From positions 1,674,001 to 1,738,000 of the forward strand of contig NZ_CP016076.1 of NCBI RefSeq assembly GCF_001941625.1: DNA of 64,000 nt. The letters are read 5' to 3'. The stretch comes from Actinoalloteichus fjordicus. Lineage in GTDB: Bacteria > Actinomycetota > Actinomycetes > Mycobacteriales > Pseudonocardiaceae. Below the pieces are notes generated by a model that had not been told where the DNA came from, ran no database searches, and was given only the letters and a program-made list of their open reading frames with translations. Shown one piece after another: positions 25,647-34,494 of the stretch (its first letter is position 1; each line of letters opens with the position of its first letter). The translations under genes and the position numbers were made by a program.

Positions 25647-26861
25647 ATGACTGAGAACGGGGCCGCCCCGCGCCGGATCGTGGTCGTCGGCTCGTCCGTG
25701 GCGGGGCTGACCGTCGTCGACACGGTGCGCAGGCACGGGTTCGACGGCGCGGTGACGCTGATCGGCGACGAGGTCCACCTGCCCTACGACCGCCCGCCGC
25801 TGTCCAAGCAGATCCTGGCGGGCGACTGGGCGCCCGAGCGTGTCCGGCTGCGGCAGCGGGAGGACCTGGACGGGCTCGACCTCGATCTCCGGCTCGGCGT
25901 CACCGCGACCGGGCTCGACCCGGAGCGGCGTCGCGTCGCCCTGTCCGACGGCGGTGCGGCCGCCTACGACCGACTGGTCATCGCCACGGGCGTCCAGCCC
26001 AGGCGGCTGCCCGAGACGGACGGGGTCCGGGGTGTGCACACCCTGCGCACCCTCGACGACGCCGTCGCCCTCCGGGCGGCTCTGCAACCGGACACCCGCC
26101 TGGTCGTCGTCGGAGCAGGCTTCCTCGGCACCGAGATCGCGGCCGCCGCACGCAGGCTGGGGGCCCGCGTGTGGCTGTTGGAGCCCGCCCCGACGCCGTT
26201 GGCCGCCGTCGTCGGCACCGAGATCGGCGGCTTCGTCGCGGAACTGCACCGTGAGCAGGGCGTCGACCTGCGCACCGGTCCCGCCGCCGCCGTACGTTCC
26301 CTGCGCGTCGAGGACGGGGCCGTGACCGGTGTCCGCACGGCCGACGGGGAGGTGCTACCCGCCGACGTCGTCGCCGTGGCGATCGGCTCGCGGCCCGCCG
26401 TCGACTGGCTCTCCGCCAGCGGCCTGCGCTGTGCGGACGGCGTGCACTGCGACGCGACCTGCTCGGCGGCTCCCGGCGTCTTCGCGGCGGGTGACGTGGC
26501 CCGCTGGTTCAACCCGCGCTACGGCACCGAGATGCGGGTCGAGCACCGCACCAACGCCTCCGAACAGGCGCGCTACGTCGCGGGCGCCGTGGTCGGGACC
26601 GAGACGCAGCCGTTCTCCCCGGTGCCCTACTTCTGGTCCGACCAGTACGACGTCAAGATCCAGTCGCACGGTCTGCTGCACGGACACGACGAGGTGCGGA
26701 TCGTCGCGGGCTCGCTCCCCGACCGCCGGTTCATCGCGCTCTACCGCCGAGGCAGCCGCCTCTCGGGGGTGCTGGGCGTCGGGGACTTCCGCGCCCTGCG
26801 CCGTTGGCGGTCCACCCTGGACGCCGACATCGACTGGCACGACGCGCTCTCCGCAGGCTGA
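25647..26861 (+). CDS. NAD(P)/FAD-dependent oxidoreductase (ferredoxin-reductase type)
   Basis: 404 aa. The FAD motif GSSVAGLTVVDTVRRHG is at residues 15-31, PPLSKQ near 50 is typical of rubredoxin/ferredoxin reductases, the NAD motif VVVGAGFLGTEIAAAARRLGA lies at about 152-172, and GVFAAGDVARWFNP at about 275-288 is the second FAD-binding motif. A reductase C-terminal domain follows (WSDQYDVKIQSHG...). It would pass electrons from NAD(P)H to a ferredoxin serving a P450 or oxygenase, but no such partner is adjacent. ATG 25647 is preceded by a leaderless promoter. Confidence 0.92.
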   Translation: MTENGAAPRRIVVVGSSVAGLTVVDTVRRHGFDGAVTLIGDEVHLPYDRPPLSKQILAGDWAPERVRLRQREDLDGLDLDLRLGVTATGLDPERRRVALSDGGAAAYDRLVIATGVQPRRLPETDGVRGVHTLRTLDDAVALRAALQPDTRLVVVGAGFLGTEIAAAARRLGARVWLLEPAPTPLAAVVGTEIGGFVAELHREQGVDLRTGPAAAVRSLRVEDGAVTGVRTADGEVLPADVVAVAIGSRPAVDWLSASGLRCADGVHCDATCSAAPGVFAAGDVARWFNPRYGTEMRVEHRTNASEQARYVAGAVVGTETQPFSPVPYFWSDQYDVKIQSHGLLHGHDEVRIVAGSLPDRRFIALYRRGSRLSGVLGVGDFRALRRWRSTLDADIDWHDALSAG

Positions 26862-27638
26862 GGCGCGGCGCGGCTGATGCGCCGAGGTGGTGACGGCCGG
26901 CGGCGGGTGCACGGCAGGCCCAATGCGCAGCGGGACGATCGGGGGCGGGACCGGCGGCCGAGGCGGGGTGCGGGCTGAGCGAGCGTCGCCGCATCGTCTC
27001 TTCAGTTCGTCGCCGAAGTTCGTCGCCGAGCAGCGGCGTTCGACGGCGCGTCTGCCCGCCGTCGCCGCCGTCCGTCGCCGCGTCGTCCGCTGCCGTTCCG
27101 CCGCAGTCCGTCCATCGGCGGCGTCGAGCGGGTCGCTCCGGGGGCGAGTCGACTCTCGGGCGGTCGGGCCTGCGATCGCGGCTCGACGCCGGGCTGGCGC
27201 AGACCGCCAGGGCCGATACCGCCGTCGAGGCCCCGCGTGCGGCAGGTAGACTCCCCCGCATGGTCTCCGCTCACGCATTCTGCCGGCTTCGCGCCGCCTG
27301 AGAGGTCGGTCCGGATGGTCGCCGCCGTTCGCGCGGCTGACCCGGTGAACCGATCTCCTGTTGGTCGTCGACACGACGACACCTGACACCGCCGAACCCG
27401 CTCGTGCCGAGCGGTTCTGCCGTGCTCCGACGGGCCGTCGTCCGTGCGGTGCCCGCCTTCGCGGCGGCCTGCCGGATCGCGACCGCGTCGTCCACTGGTG
27501 CTCGCTCATCTCGAACGACCCCTGCGTACGGACGTGCCGACTCTCGTCCGTCGCAGCACCCTCTCCCATCGCCTTCCCGACGAATGCGCGTCGGTTATCC
27601 GGGATGTTCGACGCATCCCGAGAGAGACAGGACTGACC
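26862..27638. other. 777-bp intergenic region with a candidate leader peptide
   Basis: Open frames here are Arg/Pro-rich and unconvincing. The CGCCGCCG-rich stretch 27000-27130 looks noncoding. The only supported element is the leaderless 13-codon frame at 27260-27301. Confidence 0.45.
27247..27301 (+). CDS. Leaderless 13-aa putative leader peptide (MVSAHAFCRLRAA)
   Basis: TAGACT (27247-27252) lies 7 bases before the ATG at 27260, and the frame stops with TGA at 27299-27301. The bases before 27260 are promoter. The peptide with a single Cys before an Arg-rich end resembles the short leader peptides annotated upstream of actinomycete metabolic operons, some of which act in cysteine-dependent attenuation. 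The next gene starts 337 bp downstream. Function is inferred from pattern only. Confidence 0.4.
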
Positions 27639-28574
27639 ATGGCTCCGAACTCCAAGCCCCCGACGGCCGAGTCTGCGGCGACGCCGCAGGATCCGACGTC
27701 GGTGCCTCCCACTCCGCAGGCAGGCGGTGCTCCGACCTTCGTGCTGGTGCACGGGTCCGGGTCGAACTCCTTCATGTGGGCTCCGATCCAACGTGAACTG
27801 GCGCTGCTCGGACACCGCAGCCACGCGGTCGACCTGCCGGGCCACGGCTTCGACGCGCACTACTCAGCCGCCTATCAGGCCCCGCAGGATCTCGACGCCT
27901 GGGCGGCCGAGCCGTCGAACCTGGCGGGAGTGACCCTCGCCGACAACGTGGCGGAGGTTCTCGACGTCGCCAGGACGGTCGGCAGGCACGGCCCGGTGGT
28001 GCTCGTCGGCGCCAGCCTCGGCGGCCTGACGATCAGCGGCGTGGCGGACCGCGCGCCCGAGCTGATCAGCAGGCTGGTCTACATCTCCGCCTGGAGTTGT
28101 GTGCAGCGGGCCAACCCCATCGAGTACATGCAGGAACCGGAGTTCGCCGAGAACCTGCTGGCGCCGCTGGCCGCGCTCAACGTCGGCGACCCCGGTGTGC
28201 TCGGGGTGGGGCGGGCGAACTACCGCAGCGGCGATCCCGAGCTGCTGGCCGCGCTCAAGGCGGCCGTGCTGGCCGATGTGGACGACGCGAGCTTCCTCGC
28301 GTTCCTCAACATCCTCCAGCCCGACGAGTCCCTGGCGGTGATGACGGCGGACGCGACCGTCAAGGCCGAGACCTGGGGCACCGTTGCGCGCAGCTACCTG
28401 CGACTGACCGGTGACCGGTCGCTGCCGATCGCGATGCAGGATCGGCTGATCGCCGAGGCCGATGCCCTCACCCCGGACAACCCCTACGACGTGCACACGT
28501 TGGACACCTCGCACGTCGGATTCCTGTATCGGGCTCGGGAGGTGGCGGCACTGCTCGCCGGGCTCGCGCTCTAG
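27639..28574 (+). CDS. Alpha/beta hydrolase
   Basis: 311 aa. After a Pro/Thr-rich N-terminal segment of about 30 residues the fold begins TFVLVHGSGSNSFMWAPIQREL. The oxyanion HG is seen there, the nucleophile elbow is GASLGG with Ser126, and the catalytic His is probably in TSHVGFLYR near the C-terminus. The family includes esterases, haloperoxidase-like and salicylate-esterase-like hydrolases. I chose ATG 27639 because the domain starts soon after; longer frames have no support. It lies upstream of the lasso cluster but is separated by 450 bp, so a link is doubtful. Confidence 0.88.
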   Translation: MAPNSKPPTAESAATPQDPTSVPPTPQAGGAPTFVLVHGSGSNSFMWAPIQRELALLGHRSHAVDLPGHGFDAHYSAAYQAPQDLDAWAAEPSNLAGVTLADNVAEVLDVARTVGRHGPVVLVGASLGGLTISGVADRAPELISRLVYISAWSCVQRANPIEYMQEPEFAENLLAPLAALNVGDPGVLGVGRANYRSGDPELLAALKAAVLADVDDASFLAFLNILQPDESLAVMTADATVKAETWGTVARSYLRLTGDRSLPIAMQDRLIAEADALTPDNPYDVHTLDTSHVGFLYRAREVAALLAGLAL

Positions 28575-29022
28575 CCCCGATTCGTCGCCCGCCTGCCGTC
28601 GACCGATGGTCGCGGTCCGGCGGGCGGCGGTTCGGCGCTTCGGTGAACTCCGTCGGTGAACTCTGTCGGAAATGCCGGAATCCCGACATTATGCTCCTGA
28701 TCCGTCGGCGGCGATGTCCGGCGACCCGCACGAAGGCGTGAACCAGTGATTTCACCCGTTCGTAGCGCGTCGTGGTGCTACCCTGGGCCTCGCGTTGCCG
28801 ATCTTGATCACTGGTAATCAATGGCGGTCAGGCACCGGGAAAGTGATCTGCCGTTAATACTGCCGGAACGTCGAGATGATGAATATTCATAGATTGTAAG
28901 CAGTCGTCCTGTCGGACGTCCGGCGCCCTGGGGGAGATGGGGTTGCGGATATCGGCAGCGGCGACCTGGTGTCTGCTGTCGGCCGGGTCCAGCGTGGAAC
29001 GGGAATTCGTGATCGGGGGATC
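28575..29022. other. Intergenic region, likely promoter of the lasso cluster
   Basis: 448 bp with AT-rich stretches (about 28795-28905, for example TTGATCACTGGTAATCAATGG and GATGATGAATATTCATAG) that probably hold the SARP gene promoter. ATGAATATTCAT at 28878-28889 is a perfect 12-base palindrome and a candidate regulator site. No gene seen. Confidence 0.45.
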
Positions 29023-29883
29023 ATGTATTTTCAACTGTTAGGCGAGACGCAGTTCTGGCGGGGTGGACAGGAGGTCAGAATCGGACCGCAGCAGCGTCGG
29101 CTGCTGCTCGCCGTGCTGCTGCTCAACGCCAATGAGTCGGTGCATCGTGAGCGGATCTTCCAGCTCCTGTGGGGTGATCCGCTCCCGCGTTCGGCCACCG
29201 GATCCCTGCAGGCGCACGTGTCGCGACTGCGGGCGGCGCTCGGGCTGGACCGGGGGCACGCCGCCTCCTGCGGGGTCGCCCTGCGGACCGTGGGCGCCGG
29301 TTACCTGATCACCGTGCCTGGCGAGCACGTCGACGCCCACCGCTTCGAGGCGATGGTCAGCCGTGCGCAGTCCTCCGATGCCGCCGAGGCGTTGGCGTTG
29401 TACGGGCAGGCGCTCGACCTCTGGCGCGGCCCGCCGTTGTCGGACATCACCAACGAGCGGGCGCGGATGGAACTCTGCCTGCCGTTGGAGGAACGCAGGC
29501 TCGACGTGCTCACCGACCAGATCGACCTCAGGATCGAACTGGGTGCCTGGTCGGGCCTGATCGCGGAGCTGACGGCGTTGTCGTCGAGATTTCCCGGCAG
29601 GCCGCGGTTCGCCGCTCAGCTCATGATCCTGCTGTATCGCGGCGGGCGTACCGCAGATGCGTTGGAGGTATTCCGGCGGGTCCGTGAATTAATGGACCGG
29701 GAGTTCGGACTTGATCCGCCGGGTCGGCTCTCCTGGCTGGAGACTGCGATTCTGCGAAACGATCCAGTGCTGCAGGAAGACAGGTTTGTGATCGGCGGTC
29801 GATATTGGGGTACGGCAGTAGATCAGGACGGCTGTCGGCCGATGCAAGGTGCAGACAAGAACTTCGCAAGCCGTCGCACTTAG
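29023..29883 (+). CDS. SARP-family pathway regulator of the lasso cluster
   Basis: 286 aa. An OmpR-type winged helix (about 1-95: MYFQLLGETQFWRGGQEVRIGPQQRRLLLAVLLLNANESVHRERIFQLLWGD) is followed by a bacterial transcriptional activation domain (about 100-245, ALALYGQALDLWRGPPLSD). SARP proteins activate antibiotic clusters by binding direct repeats near the -35 site. ATG 29023 has a GGGGGA ribosome site. The gene ends 87 bp before the lasso precursor on the same strand, which makes it the likely activator of that cluster. Confidence 0.9.
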   Translation: MYFQLLGETQFWRGGQEVRIGPQQRRLLLAVLLLNANESVHRERIFQLLWGDPLPRSATGSLQAHVSRLRAALGLDRGHAASCGVALRTVGAGYLITVPGEHVDAHRFEAMVSRAQSSDAAEALALYGQALDLWRGPPLSDITNERARMELCLPLEERRLDVLTDQIDLRIELGAWSGLIAELTALSSRFPGRPRFAAQLMILLYRGGRTADALEVFRRVRELMDREFGLDPPGRLSWLETAILRNDPVLQEDRFVIGGRYWGTAVDQDGCRPMQGADKNFASRRT

Positions 29884-29970
29884 ATTGACCGCAGCCCGGA
29901 AGCGACGTGGTGCAGCCGAATGTCTTCTGGGTTGAAGGGTTACCGATCCGGTCTGAAGGAGGAGAACCTC

Positions 29971-30114
29971 ATGAACCGTGAACCGATGGTGACGGAGTCG
30001 CTCGGATCGTACGAGCCGCCTGCGTTGGAGGAGGTCGGCATCTTCGACGAGGTGACGCTGGGCCGTCCGTCGTGGGGATTCGAGGCCGACTGGTCTTGCG
30101 TCATGGTCTGCTGA
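29971..30114 (+). CDS. Lasso-peptide precursor, LP2006-like (class IV)
   Basis: 47 aa with a strong ribosome site AAGGAGGA 7 bases before ATG 29971. The leader (1-30) has the RRE-recognition pattern Y14-x-x-P17-x-L19 and Thr29 at the penultimate position. The predicted core, residues 31-47, is GRPSWGFEADWSCVMVC. Gly1 and Glu8 are the expected partners of an 8-residue macrolactam ring; Cys13 and Cys17 of the tail can form a disulfide. From memory LP2006 of Nocardiopsis alba, the founding class IV handcuff lasso peptide, is GRPNWGFENDWSCVRVC, so this core differs only at positions 4, 9 and 15. It lies between the SARP and cyclase genes. Confidence 0.93.
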   Translation: MNREPMVTESLGSYEPPALEEVGIFDEVTLGRPSWGFEADWSCVMVC

Positions 30115-30434
30115 TCAATCCGGTACGAGGCGAACACGGTCGAGTGCGGCCGTGCCGACGGGCGCAGGCGCGTCGGCGCGGCCCGTGCTGTGCCCGGGTC
30201 GAGACCGGCGGACCGGTTCGAGGCGACGCAGGCCGAGATCGGCAGGACGCTTCACGATGCGGCGGCCGTCGAGTCCGGCAGTCCGGACATCCGGCAGGAC
30301 GGCCCCGGCGGGCTACCGGAATCACATTGCCTGCACCCGCGAAACCTCTCACCTCGGCCGACGTCGGACGGCCGAGGTAGCAGACGCAGTCCCAGCAGCG
30401 GCGGTCCGACGACGACCGGAACGGGGAGAACGGC
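30115..30434. other. Gap between lasso precursor and cyclase
   Basis: 320 bp without a convincing gene. It contains the hairpin at 30351-30378. It may carry a partial terminator that lets precursor mRNA exceed that of the enzymes. Confidence 0.5.
30351..30378. terminator. Hairpin between lasso precursor and cyclase
   Basis: ACCTCGGCCG (30351-30360) pairs perfectly with CGGCCGAGGT (30369-30378) over an 8-base loop. Placed 57 bp before the cyclase start, it may attenuate transcription into the enzyme genes or stabilise the precursor transcript. Confidence 0.55.
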
Positions 30435-32261
30435 ATGGAGTTCCTGATCTTTCCGGACTGCCCGCAAGGGGCTGCCGTCGCCGAGACGGTCGCGGTGGGA
30501 CCGGGCCGCAGGCTGATTCCGCATTCGTCCGGCCGGCCCTGGATCGTCGGCGCGTGGGCGGACGATGAGGTCTGCTGGGCCTCGGCCGGGTCTCGCCGCG
30601 TCGCGATCCTCGGTGTCTCCTCGGCGACCACACCGGACCTCGCCGCGAGGCTGGACCGGCCCGGCGGCGTCGATCTCGACCGGCTCCGCCGCGCGTCGGC
30701 AGGCAGCTTCCACCTGGTCGCATCGATCGACGGACGGGTGCAGGCACAGGGCACACTGTCCTCGGCCCGGCAGATCTTCCACACCAGGGTCCGGGGGGTC
30801 GTCGTGGCGGCCGACCGACCGCAGAGACTGGCCGCGTTGACGGGCGCCGACGTCGTCGACGAGCTGCTAGCCCTCCAGCTCGTCTCGCCCTTCGCACCAT
30901 GGCCGTTGAACGACCGCTGTCTCTGGCGCGATGTCGAGGCACTGGCCGTGGGCTGCCGACTTGAACTGGACAATCGTGGTGTCGGGCGGACCGTGCGCTG
31001 GTGGACATCGCCACCACCGGACGTCTCGCTTGCCGAGGCCGCAGAACGGGTGGGCGCGGCACTCCACGACGCGGTGGCTGCACGCACCGGGACGAAGCGG
31101 TCGCTCAGCACCGATCTCTCCGGCGGGATGGACTCGACCAGTGTCTCCTTCCTCGCCGCCCGGCGGGTCGACCACTTCGTGACGACCCGGTGGGAGGCGG
31201 CGAACCCGGACGACGAGGACCAGTCCTGGGCGGCCCGGGCCGCCGCCTCGATTCCCCAGGCGAACCACGTCCTGCTCGGCAGGGCCGAGACCCCGATGAA
31301 CTTTGCCGGGCTCGCAAGGTTCGATGCCGACGCCGAGGCGCCGTTCGCCTGGATCCGCACCAGGAGCAGGCTGGAACACCAGGCTCGACGGCTGGCCGCG
31401 CTCGGCTCGACCATGCATCTGACCGGACACGGCGGCGACGAACTGTTCTTCCCCACCCCGCCGCACCTGCACGCGCTCCTGCGCAGCGAGCCGTTGACCT
31501 CGATGCGATACCTGCGGGGCTATCGGTCGATGTACCGCTGGCCCGTGCGGTCCATGGTGACCGGCATCGCCCGCAACCCCAGCTTCGCCCGATGGCTGGC
31601 GGCCGCCGGTGCCACCCTCACCAAGCCCATCCAACAGATGCAGCGTGACCCGGACTTCGGTTGGGCCAGCCGGTTCCTGACCCCGCCGTGGATTTCGCCC
31701 GCGGGCGTGGACGCCGTGCGCGGGCTGCTTCGGACGACCGCGGCAGAAGACCCGGAGCCGATCTGTCCGCTGCGCCCCCAGCACGCGACGATGCAGGACG
31801 TCCGGAAGTGCGGCGAGTCCATCCGCCGGGTCGACCGCCTCACCTCCCGGTCCGGGGTGAGCTGGCAGGCGCCGTTCGTCGACGATCACGTCGTCGAGGC
31901 CTCGCTCGCGGTTCGGCTCGCCGAGTCGGCCACCCCCTACCGCTACAAGCCGGTGCTCGCCGCCGCGATGCGGGGTGTGGTCCCCGCCGAACTGCTGGGC
32001 CGGGGCACGAAGTCCGAGTACAGCGCCGACGCCTACACCGGTCTCCGGGCGTGCCGGAACGACCTGATCGACCTCTGCGACGACATGATCCTCGCCCGGC
32101 GCGGGCTGGTCGACGTCGACGCTTTCCGCTCGGCCCTGCTCGGTATGCACACCCTGTCGGCCGGGCTCAGCCTCGTCGTCGCGACGCTGGCCTGCGAGAC
32201 GTGGCTGCGATCGTTGTCCGCCGGCGCGCAGGCCACGACTCTGACCGGAGGAACCCGATGA
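30435..32261 (+). CDS. Lasso-peptide macrolactam synthetase (asparagine-synthetase-like cyclase, C protein)
   Basis: 608 aa. Residues 1-200 are a degenerate glutamine-amidotransferase-like domain without the N-terminal Cys. The synthetase domain holds the ATP-pyrophosphatase loop SGGMDST at 229-235 and the GHGGDELFF motif at about 333-341. Lasso cyclases adenylate the Glu/Asp side chain of the core and let the N-terminal Gly attack it to close the ring around the tail. The stop overlaps the RRE gene start (ATGA). The length and gene order (precursor, C, B1, B2) match actinomycete lasso clusters. Confidence 0.93.
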   Translation: MEFLIFPDCPQGAAVAETVAVGPGRRLIPHSSGRPWIVGAWADDEVCWASAGSRRVAILGVSSATTPDLAARLDRPGGVDLDRLRRASAGSFHLVASIDGRVQAQGTLSSARQIFHTRVRGVVVAADRPQRLAALTGADVVDELLALQLVSPFAPWPLNDRCLWRDVEALAVGCRLELDNRGVGRTVRWWTSPPPDVSLAEAAERVGAALHDAVAARTGTKRSLSTDLSGGMDSTSVSFLAARRVDHFVTTRWEAANPDDEDQSWAARAAASIPQANHVLLGRAETPMNFAGLARFDADAEAPFAWIRTRSRLEHQARRLAALGSTMHLTGHGGDELFFPTPPHLHALLRSEPLTSMRYLRGYRSMYRWPVRSMVTGIARNPSFARWLAAAGATLTKPIQQMQRDPDFGWASRFLTPPWISPAGVDAVRGLLRTTAAEDPEPICPLRPQHATMQDVRKCGESIRRVDRLTSRSGVSWQAPFVDDHVVEASLAVRLAESATPYRYKPVLAAAMRGVVPAELLGRGTKSEYSADAYTGLRACRNDLIDLCDDMILARRGLVDVDAFRSALLGMHTLSAGLSLVVATLACETWLRSLSAGAQATTLTGGTR

Positions 32262-32515
32262 CCTTCACCCTCACCCCGGACGTCTCCATGACCGACGTCG
32301 GCAACGGCATGGTGCTGCTGGACGAACGGGGCGGCCGATACTTCCAGCTCAACGAGACCGGCGCGGTCGTGTTGCGCAGAATCCTGGCGGGCGTCGCCGT
32401 GGACGAGGTGGTCGCCGAACTGTGCGCGCAGCACCCCGGCGCTGCGGGCCGAGTCGCCGCCGACGTCAGCGGGATCATCGACTCGCTGTGTGCCGCGAAG
32501 GTGGTCGTCCGATGA
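32258..32515 (+). CDS. Lasso RRE protein (PqqD-like, B1)
   Basis: 85 aa, a single PqqD-type domain: VSMTDVGNGMVLLDERGGRYFQLNETGAVVLRRIL, followed by helical segments. It is the RiPP recognition element that binds the YxxPxL leader motif and delivers the precursor to the peptidase and cyclase. It overlaps the cyclase stop and the peptidase start by four bases each, so the three proteins are made together. Confidence 0.92.
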   Translation: MTFTLTPDVSMTDVGNGMVLLDERGGRYFQLNETGAVVLRRILAGVAVDEVVAELCAQHPGAAGRVAADVSGIIDSLCAAKVVVR

Positions 32516-32925
32516 CCATGCCCGTGATGCTCGAGCCCTCGGTGCGCGTCTCCTGGCGCCGCCGACTGGTCGCCAGGTTCGCCGTCGCGGCGGCGTGGCC
32601 CTTGATCCGGCTGTCCCCGCGTCGCCTCCGATCGGTGCTCCGCGTGCTCCGACGCGGTGCCCGCCCGTCCACCGCCGAGCAGGTCCTGGCGGCGCGAGAC
32701 GCCGTTGTCTCGGTCAGCGTGCGCTGCGCGGGGCAGGGCTGTCTGCAACGGTCCGTCGCGGTGGTGCTGCTGGCCCGCCTGGGCGGCCGGTGGGCCGACT
32801 GGTGCACGGGAGTGTGCATCGAGCCGTTCCGCGCCCATGCGTGGGTGGAGGTGGACGGCACGCCGATCGGCGAACGCAACGACATCAAGGCCTATCGCAC
32901 GGTGATGTCCGTTCCACTGCGGTGA
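32512..32925 (+). CDS. Lasso leader peptidase (transglutaminase-like, B2)
   Basis: 137 aa. The Cys-His-Asp protease signature of the lasso B2 family is visible: Cys77 in GQGCLQRS, His109 in HAWVEVDG with Asp115 following. The enzyme removes the 30-residue leader before ring closure. The N-terminal 60 residues are helical and basic (VSWRRRLVARFAVAAAWPLIRL). ATG 32512 overlaps the RRE gene stop (ATGA). Confidence 0.92.
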   Translation: MTMPVMLEPSVRVSWRRRLVARFAVAAAWPLIRLSPRRLRSVLRVLRRGARPSTAEQVLAARDAVVSVSVRCAGQGCLQRSVAVVLLARLGGRWADWCTGVCIEPFRAHAWVEVDGTPIGERNDIKAYRTVMSVPLR

Positions 32926-32979
32926 CCCGGCGGCGGGCCGCTCGCCGAGTGGACCCGAACGAAGGAGAGGACGCGCTCC

Positions 32980-33522
32980 ATGACGAACTATCTGCTGATC
33001 GCGGACCGGTGTCTGATCGCCGTTGTCTTCGGCGTCGCGTTTTTCAGCAAGGTGCGCGGTGTGGCGGCGTTCCAGCAGTTCGCGGGCACGATCCGGACGC
33101 TCACGAAGTTCCGGCAGCCCGTCACGACGAGCATCGCCGTGCTGGTCGTGGCGGGGGAGGCCACGGCGATGATCCTGGTGGCGCTGCCCGGCACCGTCCG
33201 GCTCGGCTTCGCCATGGCCGCCGGTCTGCTCGCCGTGTTCATCGCGGTGGTGTTCCGGGCGATCCAGGTCGGCGTCCTCGCGGAGTGCCGCTGCTTCGGG
33301 CGCGGCTCGGTGATGAGCGGCGCGATGATCCTCCGGAACGTGCTGCTCATGGCTGCGGCCGTCACCGGCATCGCGCTGGCTCCCGGCGGGCAGGCCGCCG
33401 ATCTCGGACTCCTCGTCATCGCCGTCGCGGCGGGAGTGGCGGTCGCGGTGTTCTTCATTCGCTATTACGACGCGCTGGTACGAGTGGTGCTCGGGCGGAT
33501 GGCGCCGCAGGTCGAGGCGTGA
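32980..33522 (+). CDS. MauE/DoxX-like membrane protein with CxC motif, candidate disulfide-forming protein
   Basis: 180 aa with four membrane segments at about 4-24, 49-70, 76-98 and 115-165 (the last region probably two). The AECRCFG motif (Cys103 and Cys105) is characteristic of the MauE family, which is needed for disulfide formation in methylamine dehydrogenase. Disulfide-containing lasso clusters such as that of MS-271/siamycin have, as I recall, added oxidoreductase genes. Since the predicted product needs a Cys13-Cys17 bond, this gene is a good candidate for forming it during or before export. GAAGGAGAGG precedes ATG 32980, and the stop overlaps the ATPase start (GTGA). Confidence 0.8.
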   Translation: MTNYLLIADRCLIAVVFGVAFFSKVRGVAAFQQFAGTIRTLTKFRQPVTTSIAVLVVAGEATAMILVALPGTVRLGFAMAAGLLAVFIAVVFRAIQVGVLAECRCFGRGSVMSGAMILRNVLLMAAAVTGIALAPGGQAADLGLLVIAVAAGVAVAVFFIRYYDALVRVVLGRMAPQVEA

Positions 33523-34472
33523 CCGTGCCCGAGACGATGATCGAGGCCGTCGACCTCGGAAAGCGGTTCGGCGCCGTGACCGCCCTGGCCGAGGTGAACC
33601 TCGCCGTGCCGCGCGGATCGGTGCTCGGCCTGCTGGGGCACAACGGCGCGGGGAAGACGACGCTGGTCAACATCTTCGGCACCCTGGCCCATCCCAGCTC
33701 CGGGTCCGCGCGGATCGCCGGGCTCGACGTGGTCGATCAGGCCGCCAAGGTCCGCAGCCTGATCGGACTGACCGGCCAGTTCGCCGCGCTGGACGAGAAG
33801 ATCTCCGGGCTGGACAACCTCGTCATGATCGGACGCCTGCTGGGCGCAGGCCGCCGAGAGGCCCGACGCCGAGCCGACGAGCTGGTGGAGTTGTTCGACC
33901 TCACGGCGGTCGGGACGAGGCTGGCCCGGACCTACTCGGGCGGGATGCGTCGTCGCCTCGACCTGGCACTCGGGCTGGTGGGACGTCCTGAGGTCATCGT
34001 GCTCGACGAGCCGACCAGCGGCATGGACCCGACGAGCAGGCTCGGTCTCTGGCAGACCGTGCAGGAGATGGCCCGCAACGGCAGCACGGTGCTGTTGACC
34101 ACCCAGCATCTGGACGAGGCCGACCGGCTCGCCGACGTGATCACCGTCCTCTCCGGCGGTCGGGTCGTGGCCACCGGCACGCCTGCGGAGCTGAAGGCTC
34201 GGGTGGGCAGGCGCGCCGTCACCGTACGGCTGCCCGCACCCGAGATGACCAGGGCCGTGGCCGCGCTGCGGGTCGCCGGCCTGCACCCGGTCCGAGGGGA
34301 GGAGCCCGGCACCGGACTCACGGTCGCGGTCGAGGCCGCCCGTGAGATCACTGCCGTGGTGCGTGCCCTCGACGCGGCGGGCATCGAGGCGGAGGAGCTG
34401 GGGCTGACCGAGCCGGGGCTGGACGAGGTCTACCTCTTCGTCATGAACAACGGCGTCGCGCATTCCAGTTGA
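33519..34472 (+). CDS. ABC exporter ATP-binding protein of the lasso cluster
   Basis: 317 aa. Walker A GHNGAGKTT is at 40-48, the signature YSGGMRRRLDLALGL near 138, Walker B VIVLDEPTSGMDP near 160, and TTQH the switch. It is of the DrrA type with a C-terminal accessory domain of about 90 residues. I chose the GTG at 33519, which overlaps the MauE-like stop; a longer frame upstream is an artefact. With the permease it should export the mature lasso peptide and give self-protection. Confidence 0.93.
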   Translation: MTVPETMIEAVDLGKRFGAVTALAEVNLAVPRGSVLGLLGHNGAGKTTLVNIFGTLAHPSSGSARIAGLDVVDQAAKVRSLIGLTGQFAALDEKISGLDNLVMIGRLLGAGRREARRRADELVELFDLTAVGTRLARTYSGGMRRRLDLALGLVGRPEVIVLDEPTSGMDPTSRLGLWQTVQEMARNGSTVLLTTQHLDEADRLADVITVLSGGRVVATGTPAELKARVGRRAVTVRLPAPEMTRAVAALRVAGLHPVRGEEPGTGLTVAVEAAREITAVVRALDAAGIEAEELGLTEPGLDEVYLFVMNNGVAHSS

Positions 34473-34494
34473 CTCGATCAGGGGAGGTCCGGCG

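Noticed and set aside
30115-30434. A second precursor or small gene between lasso precursor and cyclase
   Set aside because: No frame has a ribosome site plus leader motif (YxxPxL) or a Gly-start core with Glu/Asp at 7-9.
32490-34472. Plus-strand frame of 660 codons ending in the lasso ABC ATPase
   Set aside because: The first 343 codons run out of frame through the B2 and MauE-like genes. The ATPase starts at GTG 33519.
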